Assembly: GCA_023435265.1 (NCBI GenBank)
Contig: JAEYRZ010000109.1
Span: forward strand, 1 to 54,610
Reading direction: 5' to 3'
DNA: 54,610 nt
From: Pseudomonadota bacterium
GTDB lineage: Bacteria > Desulfobacterota > Desulfobacteria > Desulfobacterales > Desulfosarcinaceae
The position numbers and the translations under genes were made by a program. Position 1 is the stretch's first letter. Each line of letters opens with the position of its first letter. Under the pieces are notes generated by a model. The model did not search any database. It was not told where the DNA came from and saw only the letters and a list, made by a program, of their open reading frames with translations. Shown in pieces: positions 1 through 8,818 of this stretch.

Positions 1-775
1 CGACCTTCATTTGCCGGCCGCCGGGGGCGATATAAACGACATCCTCTAACAAGGGCTCTCCGTTTACAGCCTCGCGGACCGTGAGCTTGCATTTACCATC
101 GAGACTCTTGGCCAGAGACTGGGTGAACATGGGCGGCATGTGCTGAACGATGACGATGGGGGCGCCGATATTGGGCGGAAGCTGGGGCAGCATCCGGGCC
201 AATGCATTCGGCCCGCCGGTCGAGATTCCGATGGCGACAATGGCCGAACCGGCCGCTCGGTGCGGAAAGGACTTCGCGGCGCGGATCGGTGCCATTCCCA
301 GTCGCTGCACGCTTCGAAAACCCGGCCTGGGATTCTGGTACAGCAACCCGCGAATGGCTCGGCTGCGGTCAAAGGCCTTCAGCATGGGCCCTAGCGCATT
401 TTTAACCGCCAGTCGATTTTCCTGCATGGTGCCCGATTGGGGCTTGGGGATGAAATCAAAGGCGCCCAATTCGAGGGCGCGCATGGTCATCGTCCCACCC
501 TCCTGGGTCAAGGTGCTCAGCATGATCGCACCGACTTCGGGCACCACTTTGGAAAGCTGCTGCAGAACCTCCAACCCATTCATTTCGGGCATCTCGATGT
601 CCAGGGTCAGCAGGTCGGGTTTGAGCGTTCGAATTTTGAAAAGTGCCGCCTTGCCGTTGTGGGCGGTCCCCACCACTTCGACATCCGGCAGTTCGGCAAT
701 TACGTCGCTGACGATTTTGCGATAGACGACCGTATCGTCCACGACAAGTATCCTAAGCCTGCGGGCTGTGTTCAT
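1..775 (-). CDS. cheB: Chemotaxis protein-glutamate methylesterase CheB, C-terminus beyond window
   Basis: CheB demethylates/deamidates chemoreceptors and so resets adaptation when phosphorylated by CheA. Reading the minus strand from the ATG at 775 gives 258 residues. A receiver domain occupies residues ~7-125, with acidic pair D13-D14 and phosphoacceptor D59 in LDIEMPEMNG. A linker follows, then the methylesterase domain from ~175, with catalytic Ser185 in GISTGGPNAL and His212 in QHMPPMFT. The catalytic Asp and roughly the last 100 residues lie off the left edge. It is the last visible gene of the operon REC-STAS, cheA, cheW, cheB and starts 61 bp after cheW. Identity is firm; the gene is cut by the window, with no sign of disruption. 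Confidence 0.96.
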   Translation of the reverse strand, partial: MNTARRLRILVVDDTVVYRKIVSDVIAELPDVEVVGTAHNGKAALFKIRTLKPDLLTLDIEMPEMNGLEVLQQLSKVVPEVGAIMLSTLTQEGGTMTMRALELGAFDFIPKPQSGTMQENRLAVKNALGPMLKAFDRSRAIRGLLYQNPRPGFRSVQRLGMAPIRAAKSFPHRAAGSAIVAIGISTGGPNALARMLPQLPPNIGAPIVIVQHMPPMFTQSLAKSLDGKCKLTVREAVNGEPLLEDVVYIAPGGRQMKV

Positions 776-836
776 GGGTTCCCAATCTCTGGATCAAAGG
801 CGCCCTGGGCGGGGCGTGGTACAGAAAGGGTGGTGC

Positions 837-1295
837 TCAATTATCTTCATCTAGAACACGGTCGACGTCCAAAATTCCGATCAGGCGATCTTTGGTTTTG
901 AAAACCCCCTTGAAGAATGCTCCCTGCACACCGCCGATATTGGCCGGCGGTTTTTCGACTTTATCCCATTCGGCCGCCACCACGTCGCTGATGCTGGAGA
1001 CCAGCAGGCCGATATGTTCATTTCCGGAATTGACGATAATATTGCGGGCGCTGTCACTGATGCCGATATCCGTCAGACCGAGTTTTTTCCCGAGATCGAT
1101 CACTGTGACGATCTGACCGCGCAGATTCAGGATACCGGTTACGTATTCGGGTGCTTGCGGCACTTTGGTCATGTTCATAAGTTTGTTGATTTCCTGCACC
1201 TTCAGAATGTCCATCCCGCACAAAGCTTCACCAATATAGAAGGTGGCCAGTTCGACCGATCCCTTACGGGGGTGGGCTTCCATTGTCTTCTTCAT
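837..1295 (-). CDS. cheW: Chemotaxis coupling protein CheW
   Basis: This 152-residue protein consists almost entirely of one CheW domain, the adaptor that links chemoreceptor tips to CheA in the cytoplasmic array. Typical CheW segments are visible: FYIGEALCGMDILKVQEI near the N-terminus, then VTGILNLRGQIVTVIDL, and GILDVDRVL near the end. It lies 37 bp downstream of the hybrid cheA and 61 bp upstream of cheB on the same strand, so it is co-transcribed with them. No separate promoter is apparent. A second, diverged cheW is encoded at 29296-29799 beside a chemoreceptor. Confidence 0.95.
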   Translation of the reverse strand: MKKTMEAHPRKGSVELATFYIGEALCGMDILKVQEINKLMNMTKVPQAPEYVTGILNLRGQIVTVIDLGKKLGLTDIGISDSARNIIVNSGNEHIGLLVSSISDVVAAEWDKVEKPPANIGGVQGAFFKGVFKTKDRLIGILDVDRVLDEDN

Positions 1296-1332
1296 GCATA
1301 TTCCTTTCCGTATCGCGTACAGCGCACGCCCA

Positions 1333-4300
1333 TCAGGCTGCTTTCAGGAAATTATGGATGCTCTGGATGAGCTTTTCGCGATCCAGCTTGATCTGGTAGT
1401 CATCGACGCCGACCGATTTACCTCTCGAAATGTCTTCCTCGCCGGCCAGAGTGGTCAGCGCGATGACCGGCAGATGATTGAAGCTGGGATTTTCCTTGAT
1501 CTTCTTGGTCAACATGAACCCATCCATATTGGGCATTTCGATATCGGTGACCACCAGGCAGATACGATCGGAATTTTCCTGTAATAGATCCCAGGCGATA
1601 ACGCCGTCTTCGGCTTCAAGGACGTTAAAGCCCTCCTTTTCCATCGATCCTTTGACCTGATTGCGGAAGAAGGTGGAGTCTTCAGCGAACAGGATCGTCG
1701 CCGATTCGCCCTCCATGGTTGAAGATGGTTCCTGGTTTTCAAACCATTGCGGGTTGAGGGTCTGGATGATTTCGTGAATGTCGATCAGCAGGGTTGTATG
1801 GTCGCTGATGATGGCGGATCCCATGATGCCGACCTGGCGCAGGGTTCTGCCGTCGATTTCGATGTTGGTTTCAATTGCGTCTACCGGCCCTATGGCCAGC
1901 AGGCCGACTTCCCGGCCGGCCACGATAAATACGATCACCAGCAAGTTCTCGGCATCGGCCAGCGGCTTGACGTTGGTCGCTTCGTCGATGCTGAACAAGG
2001 GCAGGCTGCCGCCGCGGTACTTGATCACCCGTTTTCCGCCGACCTGTTCGATATCCGTGTGCTTGATTTTTTCGATGCGCTCGACCAGGTTCAAGGGTGC
2101 CGCGAACTGCTCCTCTTCGGAACTGCGGAAGATCAGCAGCGATTGTTTGTCCCGGCTGGCGCGCATGGTTTCATGTTCGTCGTTGGCCACTTCGGCGGCC
2201 CGCGCCGTTCCTTCCATAGACATCAGGCCGGCCATGCTGGCCAGGTTTGAAACATCCAGAATCAGGGCCACTCGGCCGTCTCCCATGATGGTCGCGCCGG
2301 CGTAGCCTTTGCATTTCTTCAAGTCGCGGCCCAGGGGTTTAACCACGATTTCTTCCGAATCGTGCAGTTCATCCACCACCAGGCCGTATTTCATGGCGCC
2401 CGTAGAGACCACCACGATGTTCAGGGCGCTCTCGGCATGATAGCGGCGATCTTCTGGATTGCGTTCCGGTGCCGTACCGGTTTGCGGTTCTGAAGCCGGC
2501 GCCTGTTCCTGAGCTGCGATCAGGGGGCTCTTCTTGGCGCGCCGGTCGGCAAGGGATTTGCGGCGGCTGACTTTCACCGATCCAGTCTCCGGGTCGTGAT
2601 AATAGGAATCGGATTCGATCACATCGGACAGGCGGATCAGGGGCAGGAGATTCCCCCGCAGGCGCACCACGTCGGCATCACCAACGCGTTCGATGCGTTC
2701 GCGGATTTGACCGGCCGGAATGCGAAGCAGTTCTTCCAGGTTGACTTGCGGGATCGCGTAACGCTCGCCGCCGGTCAGGACGATCTGGCACGGAATGATG
2801 GCCAGCGTCAGCGGCAGTTTGATCCGAATGGTGGTGCCATTGCCGATTTCGGAATCGATATCGATGATGCCGCCCAATTTGTCCAAGTTGGTTTTGACGA
2901 CATCCATGCCCACGCCGCGGCCGCTGACATCGGTCACCTTATCGGCGGTCGAAAAACCAGGGAGGAAAATGAGGTTGGACTTTTCCCGCATGGACATGAT
3001 CTTGGCCTGTTCCTCCGTGATCAGACCTTTTTCCACGGCTTTGGTCGCCAGCTTATTTCCGTCCAGGCCGCAGCCATCGTCCGTGATCTCGATATTGACC
3101 TGGCCTGCTTCATGATACGCTTTCAAGAAGACCTGACCGGTGGGATGCTTGCCCAGTTTCTGACGGATGTCGGGTTTTTCGATTCCGTGGTCCACGGCGT
3201 TGCGTACGAGGTGGATCAGGGGATCTCCGATCGCCTCGATGATGGTTTTGTCCAGCTCGACTTCGTTGCCCTCGAGGGTCAACTCTATTCTTTTGTCCAG
3301 ATTGCGGGCAAGGTCGCGCACCACCCGCGGAAATTTGTTGAACACATTACCGATCGACTGCATGCGCGTCAGCATGATGGCTTCCTGCAGTTCGGAAGTG
3401 ATCAAGTCGATTCGTTGACCGGCGATTTCCGATGCGCGTTGATCGCTGCTGGCCATCGATTGCAGCAGCTGGTTTCTGCTGAGCACCAATTCGCCCGCCA
3501 GGGTCATCAGCTGATCCAGGAGACTGACGTGAACACGCAGGCTCGTTTCTTGTTCAATTTTGGTATGCCGCGCCGCGACGGCCGTTTCACCTGCGTCCCC
3601 GGCCGCAGCCGGGTTGAGGTCCGGCTCGGCCGAAGGCGCGACCGCTTCGCCGACTGTTTTGCTTTTAGGCAGCTTGGGTTTGGCGGGACCGTTTTTCTTG
3701 GAAGAAGAGGACTTTCCATTTCGGCGTGGAGTATGCTCAGTGGCATCGGTTTCCGCCGAGGCCGACATCTGCTTGCCTTCGAGATCGTAAAGTTTCAGAT
3801 CTGAACGGATTTCCAGGATTCTGCGGGGCTCTATCTCGAACAGTACATTGATATCCGAAGGTTTTAAAATGGTGGCGAAGACAAATACCAAAACATCTAT
3901 CGCCGGCCTCCAGTTTGCTTCCAGTTCCGAGGATGGCTTCAGGTCGAAGTTGGCGCTCACCATGATACCGGTCTGCTCCATCTCTTCCAGGACGCCGCGA
4001 AATGTCTTGTCGCGACCGAGGATGTCCTCCTCGATGCGCATTTCAACCAGATAGAGGCTTTTGCCCTGATCAAGCAAAGGCCGCAGCAGATCGGGTTCGA
4101 TGACCATGAGCGTTTCCCCGGGCGCAAAACCCAGAGCCAAGCCGGTGCGCTGAGGCACGGTTGCAGCGCTCGGAGTTTGCCCCATGGGGGCTTGCGTGGA
4201 ATCATTGCGTTTGGAAGGTCGGCTAGTTGCGGGAGGGGGCGCCGCTGAAGCGCGGGTCGCCTCCTGAACGGATTGCAGGGCGATGATATGCTGCTGGATA

Positions 4301-4641
4301 TCCACGTCGTTGCTGTTCAACACGTCATTCATCAACGCTTTCAGCGCGTCGGAGGCTTTCAGCAGCACGTTTACGATATCAGGTACGGGGATGATTTCAC
4401 GGCTGCGTATCTTGCCCAGAATGTTTTCCATTTCATGGGTGAGGTTTTTAATGTTGGTCAGGCCCATGAAACCTGCGCCCCCTTTAATCGAATGCGCCGC
4501 TCGATACACCTTGTTGACCAGATCCTCATTGATTGCCGCCCCATCGGATTCAATCGCAAGGAGATCGTTCTCGATACTGGCCAGATGCTCGAATGATTCT
4601 TCAAGATACATTTGCAGGGTTTCGTCATTCTGAATGGGCAT
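1333..4641 (-). CDS. cheA: Hybrid chemotaxis histidine kinase CheA with C-terminal receiver domain
   Basis: This 1102-residue kinase of a chemosensory array has an N-terminal HPt domain (residues 1-110) with phospho-accepting His50 in AAHSIKGGAGFMG. A P2-like/linker region (~165-340) is followed by the dimerisation helices (~365-440) and the HATPase domain (~450-615), with HLVRNAVDHGIE, DDGCGLD and GRGVGMDVV boxes. A CheW-like domain (~615-800) carries an insertion around 690-735. A second CheW-like domain spans ~833-965. A receiver domain spans ~980-1102, with phosphoacceptor D1033 in VVTDIEMPNMDG and Lys1085. An AAGGAG ribosome site precedes the ATG. A separate sigma-28 type promoter lies 150 bp upstream. 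CheA with a fused receiver is known; the tandem CheW domains are less common. Confidence 0.96.
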   Translation of the reverse strand: MPIQNDETLQMYLEESFEHLASIENDLLAIESDGAAINEDLVNKVYRAAHSIKGGAGFMGLTNIKNLTHEMENILGKIRSREIIPVPDIVNVLLKASDALKALMNDVLNSNDVDIQQHIIALQSVQEATRASAAPPPATSRPSKRNDSTQAPMGQTPSAATVPQRTGLALGFAPGETLMVIEPDLLRPLLDQGKSLYLVEMRIEEDILGRDKTFRGVLEEMEQTGIMVSANFDLKPSSELEANWRPAIDVLVFVFATILKPSDINVLFEIEPRRILEIRSDLKLYDLEGKQMSASAETDATEHTPRRNGKSSSSKKNGPAKPKLPKSKTVGEAVAPSAEPDLNPAAAGDAGETAVAARHTKIEQETSLRVHVSLLDQLMTLAGELVLSRNQLLQSMASSDQRASEIAGQRIDLITSELQEAIMLTRMQSIGNVFNKFPRVVRDLARNLDKRIELTLEGNEVELDKTIIEAIGDPLIHLVRNAVDHGIEKPDIRQKLGKHPTGQVFLKAYHEAGQVNIEITDDGCGLDGNKLATKAVEKGLITEEQAKIMSMREKSNLIFLPGFSTADKVTDVSGRGVGMDVVKTNLDKLGGIIDIDSEIGNGTTIRIKLPLTLAIIPCQIVLTGGERYAIPQVNLEELLRIPAGQIRERIERVGDADVVRLRGNLLPLIRLSDVIESDSYYHDPETGSVKVSRRKSLADRRAKKSPLIAAQEQAPASEPQTGTAPERNPEDRRYHAESALNIVVVSTGAMKYGLVVDELHDSEEIVVKPLGRDLKKCKGYAGATIMGDGRVALILDVSNLASMAGLMSMEGTARAAEVANDEHETMRASRDKQSLLIFRSSEEEQFAAPLNLVERIEKIKHTDIEQVGGKRVIKYRGGSLPLFSIDEATNVKPLADAENLLVIVFIVAGREVGLLAIGPVDAIETNIEIDGRTLRQVGIMGSAIISDHTTLLIDIHEIIQTLNPQWFENQEPSSTMEGESATILFAEDSTFFRNQVKGSMEKEGFNVLEAEDGVIAWDLLQENSDRICLVVTDIEMPNMDGFMLTKKIKENPSFNHLPVIALTTLAGEEDISRGKSVGVDDYQIKLDREKLIQSIHNFLKAA

Positions 4642-4792
4642 AACATGCTCCTTTGCGCGCGGATGGTGCGCTGATACTCATTCTATCTTGCCATCTTCGG
4701 CTTATACCGAGTTGCCGAAGCAGGCATTTTCGCGAGTTAAGGTCACCGGAGGCTTCATCATAATCGAACATTCCGGTTCTCCTCGTCCTAAT

Positions 4793-4819
4793 TTATCCGC
4801 AGTAAAGCTTAAAACTTTA
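4793..4819 (-). promoter_or_regulatory. Sigma-28 (FliA) type promoter for cheA-cheW-cheB
   Basis: On the minus strand the sequence reads TAAAGTTT, exactly 11 bases, then GCGGATAA. This matches 15 of 16 positions of the enterobacterial flagellar sigma-28 consensus TAAAGTTT-N11-GCCGATAA. It would start transcription near 4786 and leave a 5' leader of about 145 nt before the cheA ATG. Consistent with FliA control of late flagellar/chemotaxis genes. The same spacing and motif recur upstream of the REC-STAS gene (5777-5803) and the chemoreceptor (26407-26433). Confidence 0.85.
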
Positions 4820-4914
4820 GGGGGTTTTAAGATCCCGCCAAAGCCGGAAGGTAAAAGCAGAGGCCTTGACGAAGGCTCCGGGACGGCGGGGCGTGAGCAC
4901 ATTTCCGGCGGAGA

Positions 4915-5661
4915 TCAAAAATCGGCAACCGCCTGGCCGGCGGAAGGCCAGGTGGTAATGGCATTGGTCTCCTGAAATCCCTTCAAAGCTTCTTTTTGGC
5001 TGTCCGAGGCGGCGAGTCGCATCAGCAGCTTGGCCCGTGCACCGCTGTTGATCAGGCTGATGAGCAATTGAATGGCGGTCATGCTCAGGTCCTTGACCTG
5101 GCTGATATCGATCAGGAGTTTCCGCGCGCCGGCGGCGTTCATCTGGCTGACTTTTTCTTTTACCGCGCTGTCGATTTGACCGCCGACGGTGCGGGAAATC
5201 TTTTGAGGCAGGTTGAGAATTACCACATCGCCGTGCATGCTGAACAATCCGCCGTCCGCTTCCCCGGAATCCGGTGCTTGCTCGACTCGCGGCGTGAGCG
5301 GGAGTACATTCTGAACCCGTTCGACCAGTTGATCTCCCTTGAACGGCTTCACGACATAGTCTTGGACGCCCATTTTTACGATGGACATTACATTGTCCTT
5401 GCCCGATTCGGCGGTCAGCATGACGACGGGGATTTTTTTGAGTTCATCGACTTCCTTGAGCTTGTGCAGCATTTCGATCCCGTTCATCACGGGCATGGTG
5501 ATATCCAGGATGATCAGATCGGGTTTCACCCGAGCCGCCTGATTCAATCCTTCCATGCCGTTTTCCGCTTCGAAGAGTTCACATTCATACGGCATGAAAG
5601 CTTTTTTGATGATCATACGGATGGTCCGGCTGTCGTCCACCGTCAGGATTTTGCGTATCAT
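4915..5661 (-). CDS. Response regulator with C-terminal STAS domain
   Basis: A 248-residue two-domain protein. The N-terminal CheY-like receiver (1-122) has acidic pair D9-D10, phosphoacceptor D53 in LIILDITMPVMNG, and Lys105 in VVKPFKGD. The C-terminal region (~137-245) reads as a STAS fold (strand GDVVILNLP, then LLIDISQVKDLSMTAIQLL), related to anti-sigma antagonists and MlaB. At the position of the phosphoserine of SpoIIAA-like proteins the sequence appears to have Met (DLSMTA), so partner-switching by STAS phosphorylation looks unlikely; that alignment was made by eye. It is the first gene before hybrid cheA, 273 bp upstream, and has its own FliA-type promoter. It is a plausible phosphotransfer target of that kinase; the output partner is unknown. 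Confidence 0.85.
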   Translation of the reverse strand: MIRKILTVDDSRTIRMIIKKAFMPYECELFEAENGMEGLNQAARVKPDLIILDITMPVMNGIEMLHKLKEVDELKKIPVVMLTAESGKDNVMSIVKMGVQDYVVKPFKGDQLVERVQNVLPLTPRVEQAPDSGEADGGLFSMHGDVVILNLPQKISRTVGGQIDSAVKEKVSQMNAAGARKLLIDISQVKDLSMTAIQLLISLINSGARAKLLMRLAASDSQKEALKGFQETNAITTWPSAGQAVADF

Positions 5662-5776
5662 GATTCCTTCCGCTTCGGTCGAGCGCAGCAGTTTTCGCGT
5701 AAACCGATAAGTAAAGCCATTCGATCGCGCCCGGTCTGCATGTCCCGGGCAAGTCGGTCGGCCCCGGTGTGAAAAA

Positions 5777-5803
5777 ATATCGGCGTGAATGAACGAGACT
5801 TTA
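5777..5803 (-). promoter_or_regulatory. Sigma-28 (FliA) type promoter for the REC-STAS gene
   Basis: The minus strand reads TAAAGTCT, 11 bases, then GCCGATAT, which matches 14 of 16 consensus positions of TAAAGTTT-N11-GCCGATAA with exact spacing. Predicted transcription start is near 5770, about 108 nt before the ATG at 5661. It lies in the 178-bp gap after the dnaE2 stop, so it marks the start of the chemotaxis transcription unit. Confidence 0.85.
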
Positions 5804-5839
5804 ATCGCCGCACGCGCGCACTCCCGTTCGGAAAAGTGT

Positions 5840-8818
5840 TTACGAAAGCGGGCGGACGTGGTCGACGGTCAGGGTGACGGCACCCCAGTTTCGCTCCACA
5901 CGGCCTCTGAGCAGGTAGGGACGGCCGTGGTCGATGAGGGGGCAGAAACGTTCATAGACTGCAGGAAAAAAAGTGGTCTCGACAATGCCGGTTTCGTCTT
6001 CGAAAGTCAGAAACTCCATGGGGGCGCCGCTTTTGGTATGAACCACCTTTCCGGTGATCAGCCAGCCGGCGAAAGCGATGCAGGTGCCCACACGGCGGGC
6101 GAGGTCGCGAGCCTTGACCGCTCCGGCAGAGTGCACCGCCCCGGCAAAGAGCGTCATGGGGTGGCGGTCGCACAGAAATCCCAGGACACGGAATTCGCGC
6201 CGCAGCCGTTCCGTCGGATTATCGGCCGGCAACGGGGGGGGCTGATCGAGCAGCGCGGGATCATCGAAGATCGATTGTGCAGGCTGCCCGCGTCCGGACT
6301 GGAATTGAGCGGCCTGCCAAAGCATCTGCTGTCGAGACAGCTGGGGGCTTAGCCGATCCAGGGCGCCGCACAGGATCAGTGCCCGGGCCTCGTCCTGGTC
6401 CGGGCGGATGCGCTCCCAAAAATCGATGACGCTGCGAAACGGCGCCTGGTCGGCGATGCGCCGGGCGGTTGTGGCACCGAGCCCCCGGACGGCCATCAAT
6501 CCCACGCGCAGCCGGCGGCCGCAGCCGTGCCAGCGGACCGCACTGCGGTTGGCATCGGGTGCGTCCAGGGTCAGCCCCAGGCGGCGCGCTTCGGAAACAT
6601 AGGCGAAGGTGCTGTAAAAACCGCCCTGGTTGCTGATGACGGCGGCCATGAATTCGGCCGGAAAGTGCACCTTGAGATAGGCGGCCTGGAACGATACCCG
6701 CGCGTAGGAGGCGCTGTGCGGCTTGCAGAAGGAATAGCCCGAGAAGCTCAACATCATCTGCCAGACCGTCGTGATTTGCGCGGCGCTGACGCCCCGCTGG
6801 CGGGCGCCGGCCGCGAAGCGCTGGTAGTAATCCTGCAGCTGATGTTCGCGGTCTTTTTTGGACATGATTTTGCGCAGGCAGTCGGCCGCGGCGTCGTCGA
6901 ATCCGGCTATGGCCATGGCGGTCCGGGAGACATCCTCCTGGTAGACCATGATCCCGTAGGTTTCGGCGAGCACATCTCTCAACAGCGGATGCAGCGGCTC
7001 CCAGGCGCCGCCGTGCAGGCGACGGAGATACTCCTGGATGAAGTCGTTGGCTGCCGGCCGGATGATGCTGGAGTGGATCACCAGGTGCTCGAAATCGCCC
7101 ACGCCCGCTTTTTGCTGCAGCAGTCGTGTGGCCGGGCTTTCGATGTAAAAGCATCCCATGGTGCGGCCCTGGGCCAGGGATTCCCGGGTGGCCGGGTCTT
7201 CCTCGGGAGCCCAGAGCATCTCGTCCAACTCCAGTCCGTTGGCCCGCAGATTGGCGAGCGCATCGCGGATCACGCCCAGGCTGCGGTTGCCTAGGAGATC
7301 GATCTTGACCAGCCCGGCCGTTTCCACGCCATCCTTTTCCCACTGGACGATGGGAACCCCCTTGGGGGCGCGCTGCACCGGTACGTAATCATGGACAGGC
7401 TGCGGCGTGATCACCACGCCGCCGGGATGGACCGACAGGTGGCGCGGGGTTCCGATCAGCTGCTGGGCCAGGGACAGGATTACCGGCCAGGGTTGGACGA
7501 AATCGAGCGCACGGGTCTCGGCGCGCTGCCGCAGGGTGGACAGCAAATCGGACTCGGCCGATTGCAGGCGCCAGAACCAGGGCAGGCGGCGGGTGACCTT
7601 GCCGATCTCGGCATCGGTCAGACCGAATACCTTGGCGGTCTCACGCACGGCCATGCGCGGCTGGAAGAGGATGTGACTGGATACCATGGCCGCGTGCGCG
7701 CCGCCTTCTTTCAAGACGTGCTGCAGCACCGCATCGCGTTCGTCCCAGGCGAAGTCGATGTCGATATCGGGCGGGTCTTTGCGGCCGGGGTTCAGGAAGC
7801 GGCCGAAGTAGAGGTTGTGCTTGATCGGGCAGACATTGGTGATCTCCAGGCAGTAGGCGACCAGCGACGCGGCGCCCGAACCGCGGCCGCAGGTGCGCGG
7901 GCTGTGCCGCACGATATCGCGAACCACCAGGAAATAGGAGGCGAACCCCATTCGGATGATGGTATCCAGTTCATGCTCCAGGCGTGCTGCGACCGCATCT
8001 CCCATTTCGTGGCCGTAGCGCCTGCGCGCTCCCGCGTAAGCCGCGCGGCGCAGCGCCTCGCCGGCCTGATGCGGTCCGGCGCTTTTCCAGGGCGGCATCA
8101 CGGTGCCGAAATCCGGCCCGCGGAAGGTGAGTCGTTCCGCGAGTGTGGACGTGTCTTCCAGCACTTGCGGACAGGCCGCGAAGCGGCGGGCGTATTCACC
8201 GGGAGCAGCCAGCCAGGCATTTTCCGGCGCCGTCTGGGCGGCGGGCAGGCGCTCCAGGGTGGTGTTCAGGTCGATGGCGCGCAGCAAGCGGTGCAGGCCA
8301 TGCTCGGCGGCGGTGCGCATGAAACTCCCCGGCGTGGCCACGAGCGGCACACCCAGCGTCCGGGCGGCCTGGCGCAGGCGGTGGCCGGGCGGCAGCGGTG
8401 CACGCGGCATGGCGGCTGCCACGGACGCGCCATGTCGATGCAGGCGGGTCAGCAGGTCGGGGTGCGAAGTCAGTATGCAAAGTCCCTGGGCCAGGGGAGG
8501 CAGTGCCGTGTCCAGGCTGAATTCCGGTTCCATGTGGCGCCGGGTCAGCAGCCGGCACAAATGGGTGTAGCCTCGGGCGTCGGCCGCAAGGCAGACGGCC
8601 CGGCGGGTGCTGCGCGGTTCGGTGATTTCGGCGCCCACGATGGGCGTGACGCCCTCGCGGCGGCAGGCATCCAAAAATGGCCACAAGCCGTACAGGTTGT
8701 CCGTATCGGTGAGCGCCAGTCGATCGTAGCCAAGCTGGCGCGCCGTCCGGACCAGTTCGCCCACCGTGGCGGTTCCCCACATCAGCGAATAATGGGAGCG
8801 TACGACGAGCGGGATCAT
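5840..8818 (-). CDS. dnaE2: Error-prone DNA polymerase, DnaE2 type
   Basis: A C-family polymerase alpha-subunit paralogue (992 residues), the catalytic partner in SOS-induced mutagenic lesion bypass. The PHP domain starts at RSHYSLMWGT and lacks the usual His-x-His metal ligands of replicative DnaE. Polymerase palm motifs are present: GSGAASLVAYCLEIT, then PPDIDIDF with the catalytic aspartates, and VKIDLLGNRSLGVI. The C-terminal OB-fold region has FAGWLITGKVVHTKSGAPM. I chose the ATG at 8818 because it overlaps the TGA of the upstream Y-family gene (ATGA), indicating translational coupling. Its family is normally LexA-regulated, and here it lies downstream of lexA in the same gene block. The length is close to the family norm. 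Confidence 0.94.
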   Translation of the reverse strand: MIPLVVRSHYSLMWGTATVGELVRTARQLGYDRLALTDTDNLYGLWPFLDACRREGVTPIVGAEITEPRSTRRAVCLAADARGYTHLCRLLTRRHMEPEFSLDTALPPLAQGLCILTSHPDLLTRLHRHGASVAAAMPRAPLPPGHRLRQAARTLGVPLVATPGSFMRTAAEHGLHRLLRAIDLNTTLERLPAAQTAPENAWLAAPGEYARRFAACPQVLEDTSTLAERLTFRGPDFGTVMPPWKSAGPHQAGEALRRAAYAGARRRYGHEMGDAVAARLEHELDTIIRMGFASYFLVVRDIVRHSPRTCGRGSGAASLVAYCLEITNVCPIKHNLYFGRFLNPGRKDPPDIDIDFAWDERDAVLQHVLKEGGAHAAMVSSHILFQPRMAVRETAKVFGLTDAEIGKVTRRLPWFWRLQSAESDLLSTLRQRAETRALDFVQPWPVILSLAQQLIGTPRHLSVHPGGVVITPQPVHDYVPVQRAPKGVPIVQWEKDGVETAGLVKIDLLGNRSLGVIRDALANLRANGLELDEMLWAPEEDPATRESLAQGRTMGCFYIESPATRLLQQKAGVGDFEHLVIHSSIIRPAANDFIQEYLRRLHGGAWEPLHPLLRDVLAETYGIMVYQEDVSRTAMAIAGFDDAAADCLRKIMSKKDREHQLQDYYQRFAAGARQRGVSAAQITTVWQMMLSFSGYSFCKPHSASYARVSFQAAYLKVHFPAEFMAAVISNQGGFYSTFAYVSEARRLGLTLDAPDANRSAVRWHGCGRRLRVGLMAVRGLGATTARRIADQAPFRSVIDFWERIRPDQDEARALILCGALDRLSPQLSRQQMLWQAAQFQSGRGQPAQSIFDDPALLDQPPPLPADNPTERLRREFRVLGFLCDRHPMTLFAGAVHSAGAVKARDLARRVGTCIAFAGWLITGKVVHTKSGAPMEFLTFEDETGIVETTFFPAVYERFCPLIDHGRPYLLRGRVERNWGAVTLTVDHVRPLS

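Noticed and set aside
2596..3804. 402-codon open frame on the plus strand
   Set aside because: Antisense shadow of the hybrid cheA, whose domains are continuous on the minus strand.
4695..4720. CTTCGGC/GCCGAAG inverted repeat in the cheA leader
   Set aside because: Short stem with a 12-nt loop and no T-run; it may be chance, and the FliA promoter explains the region better.
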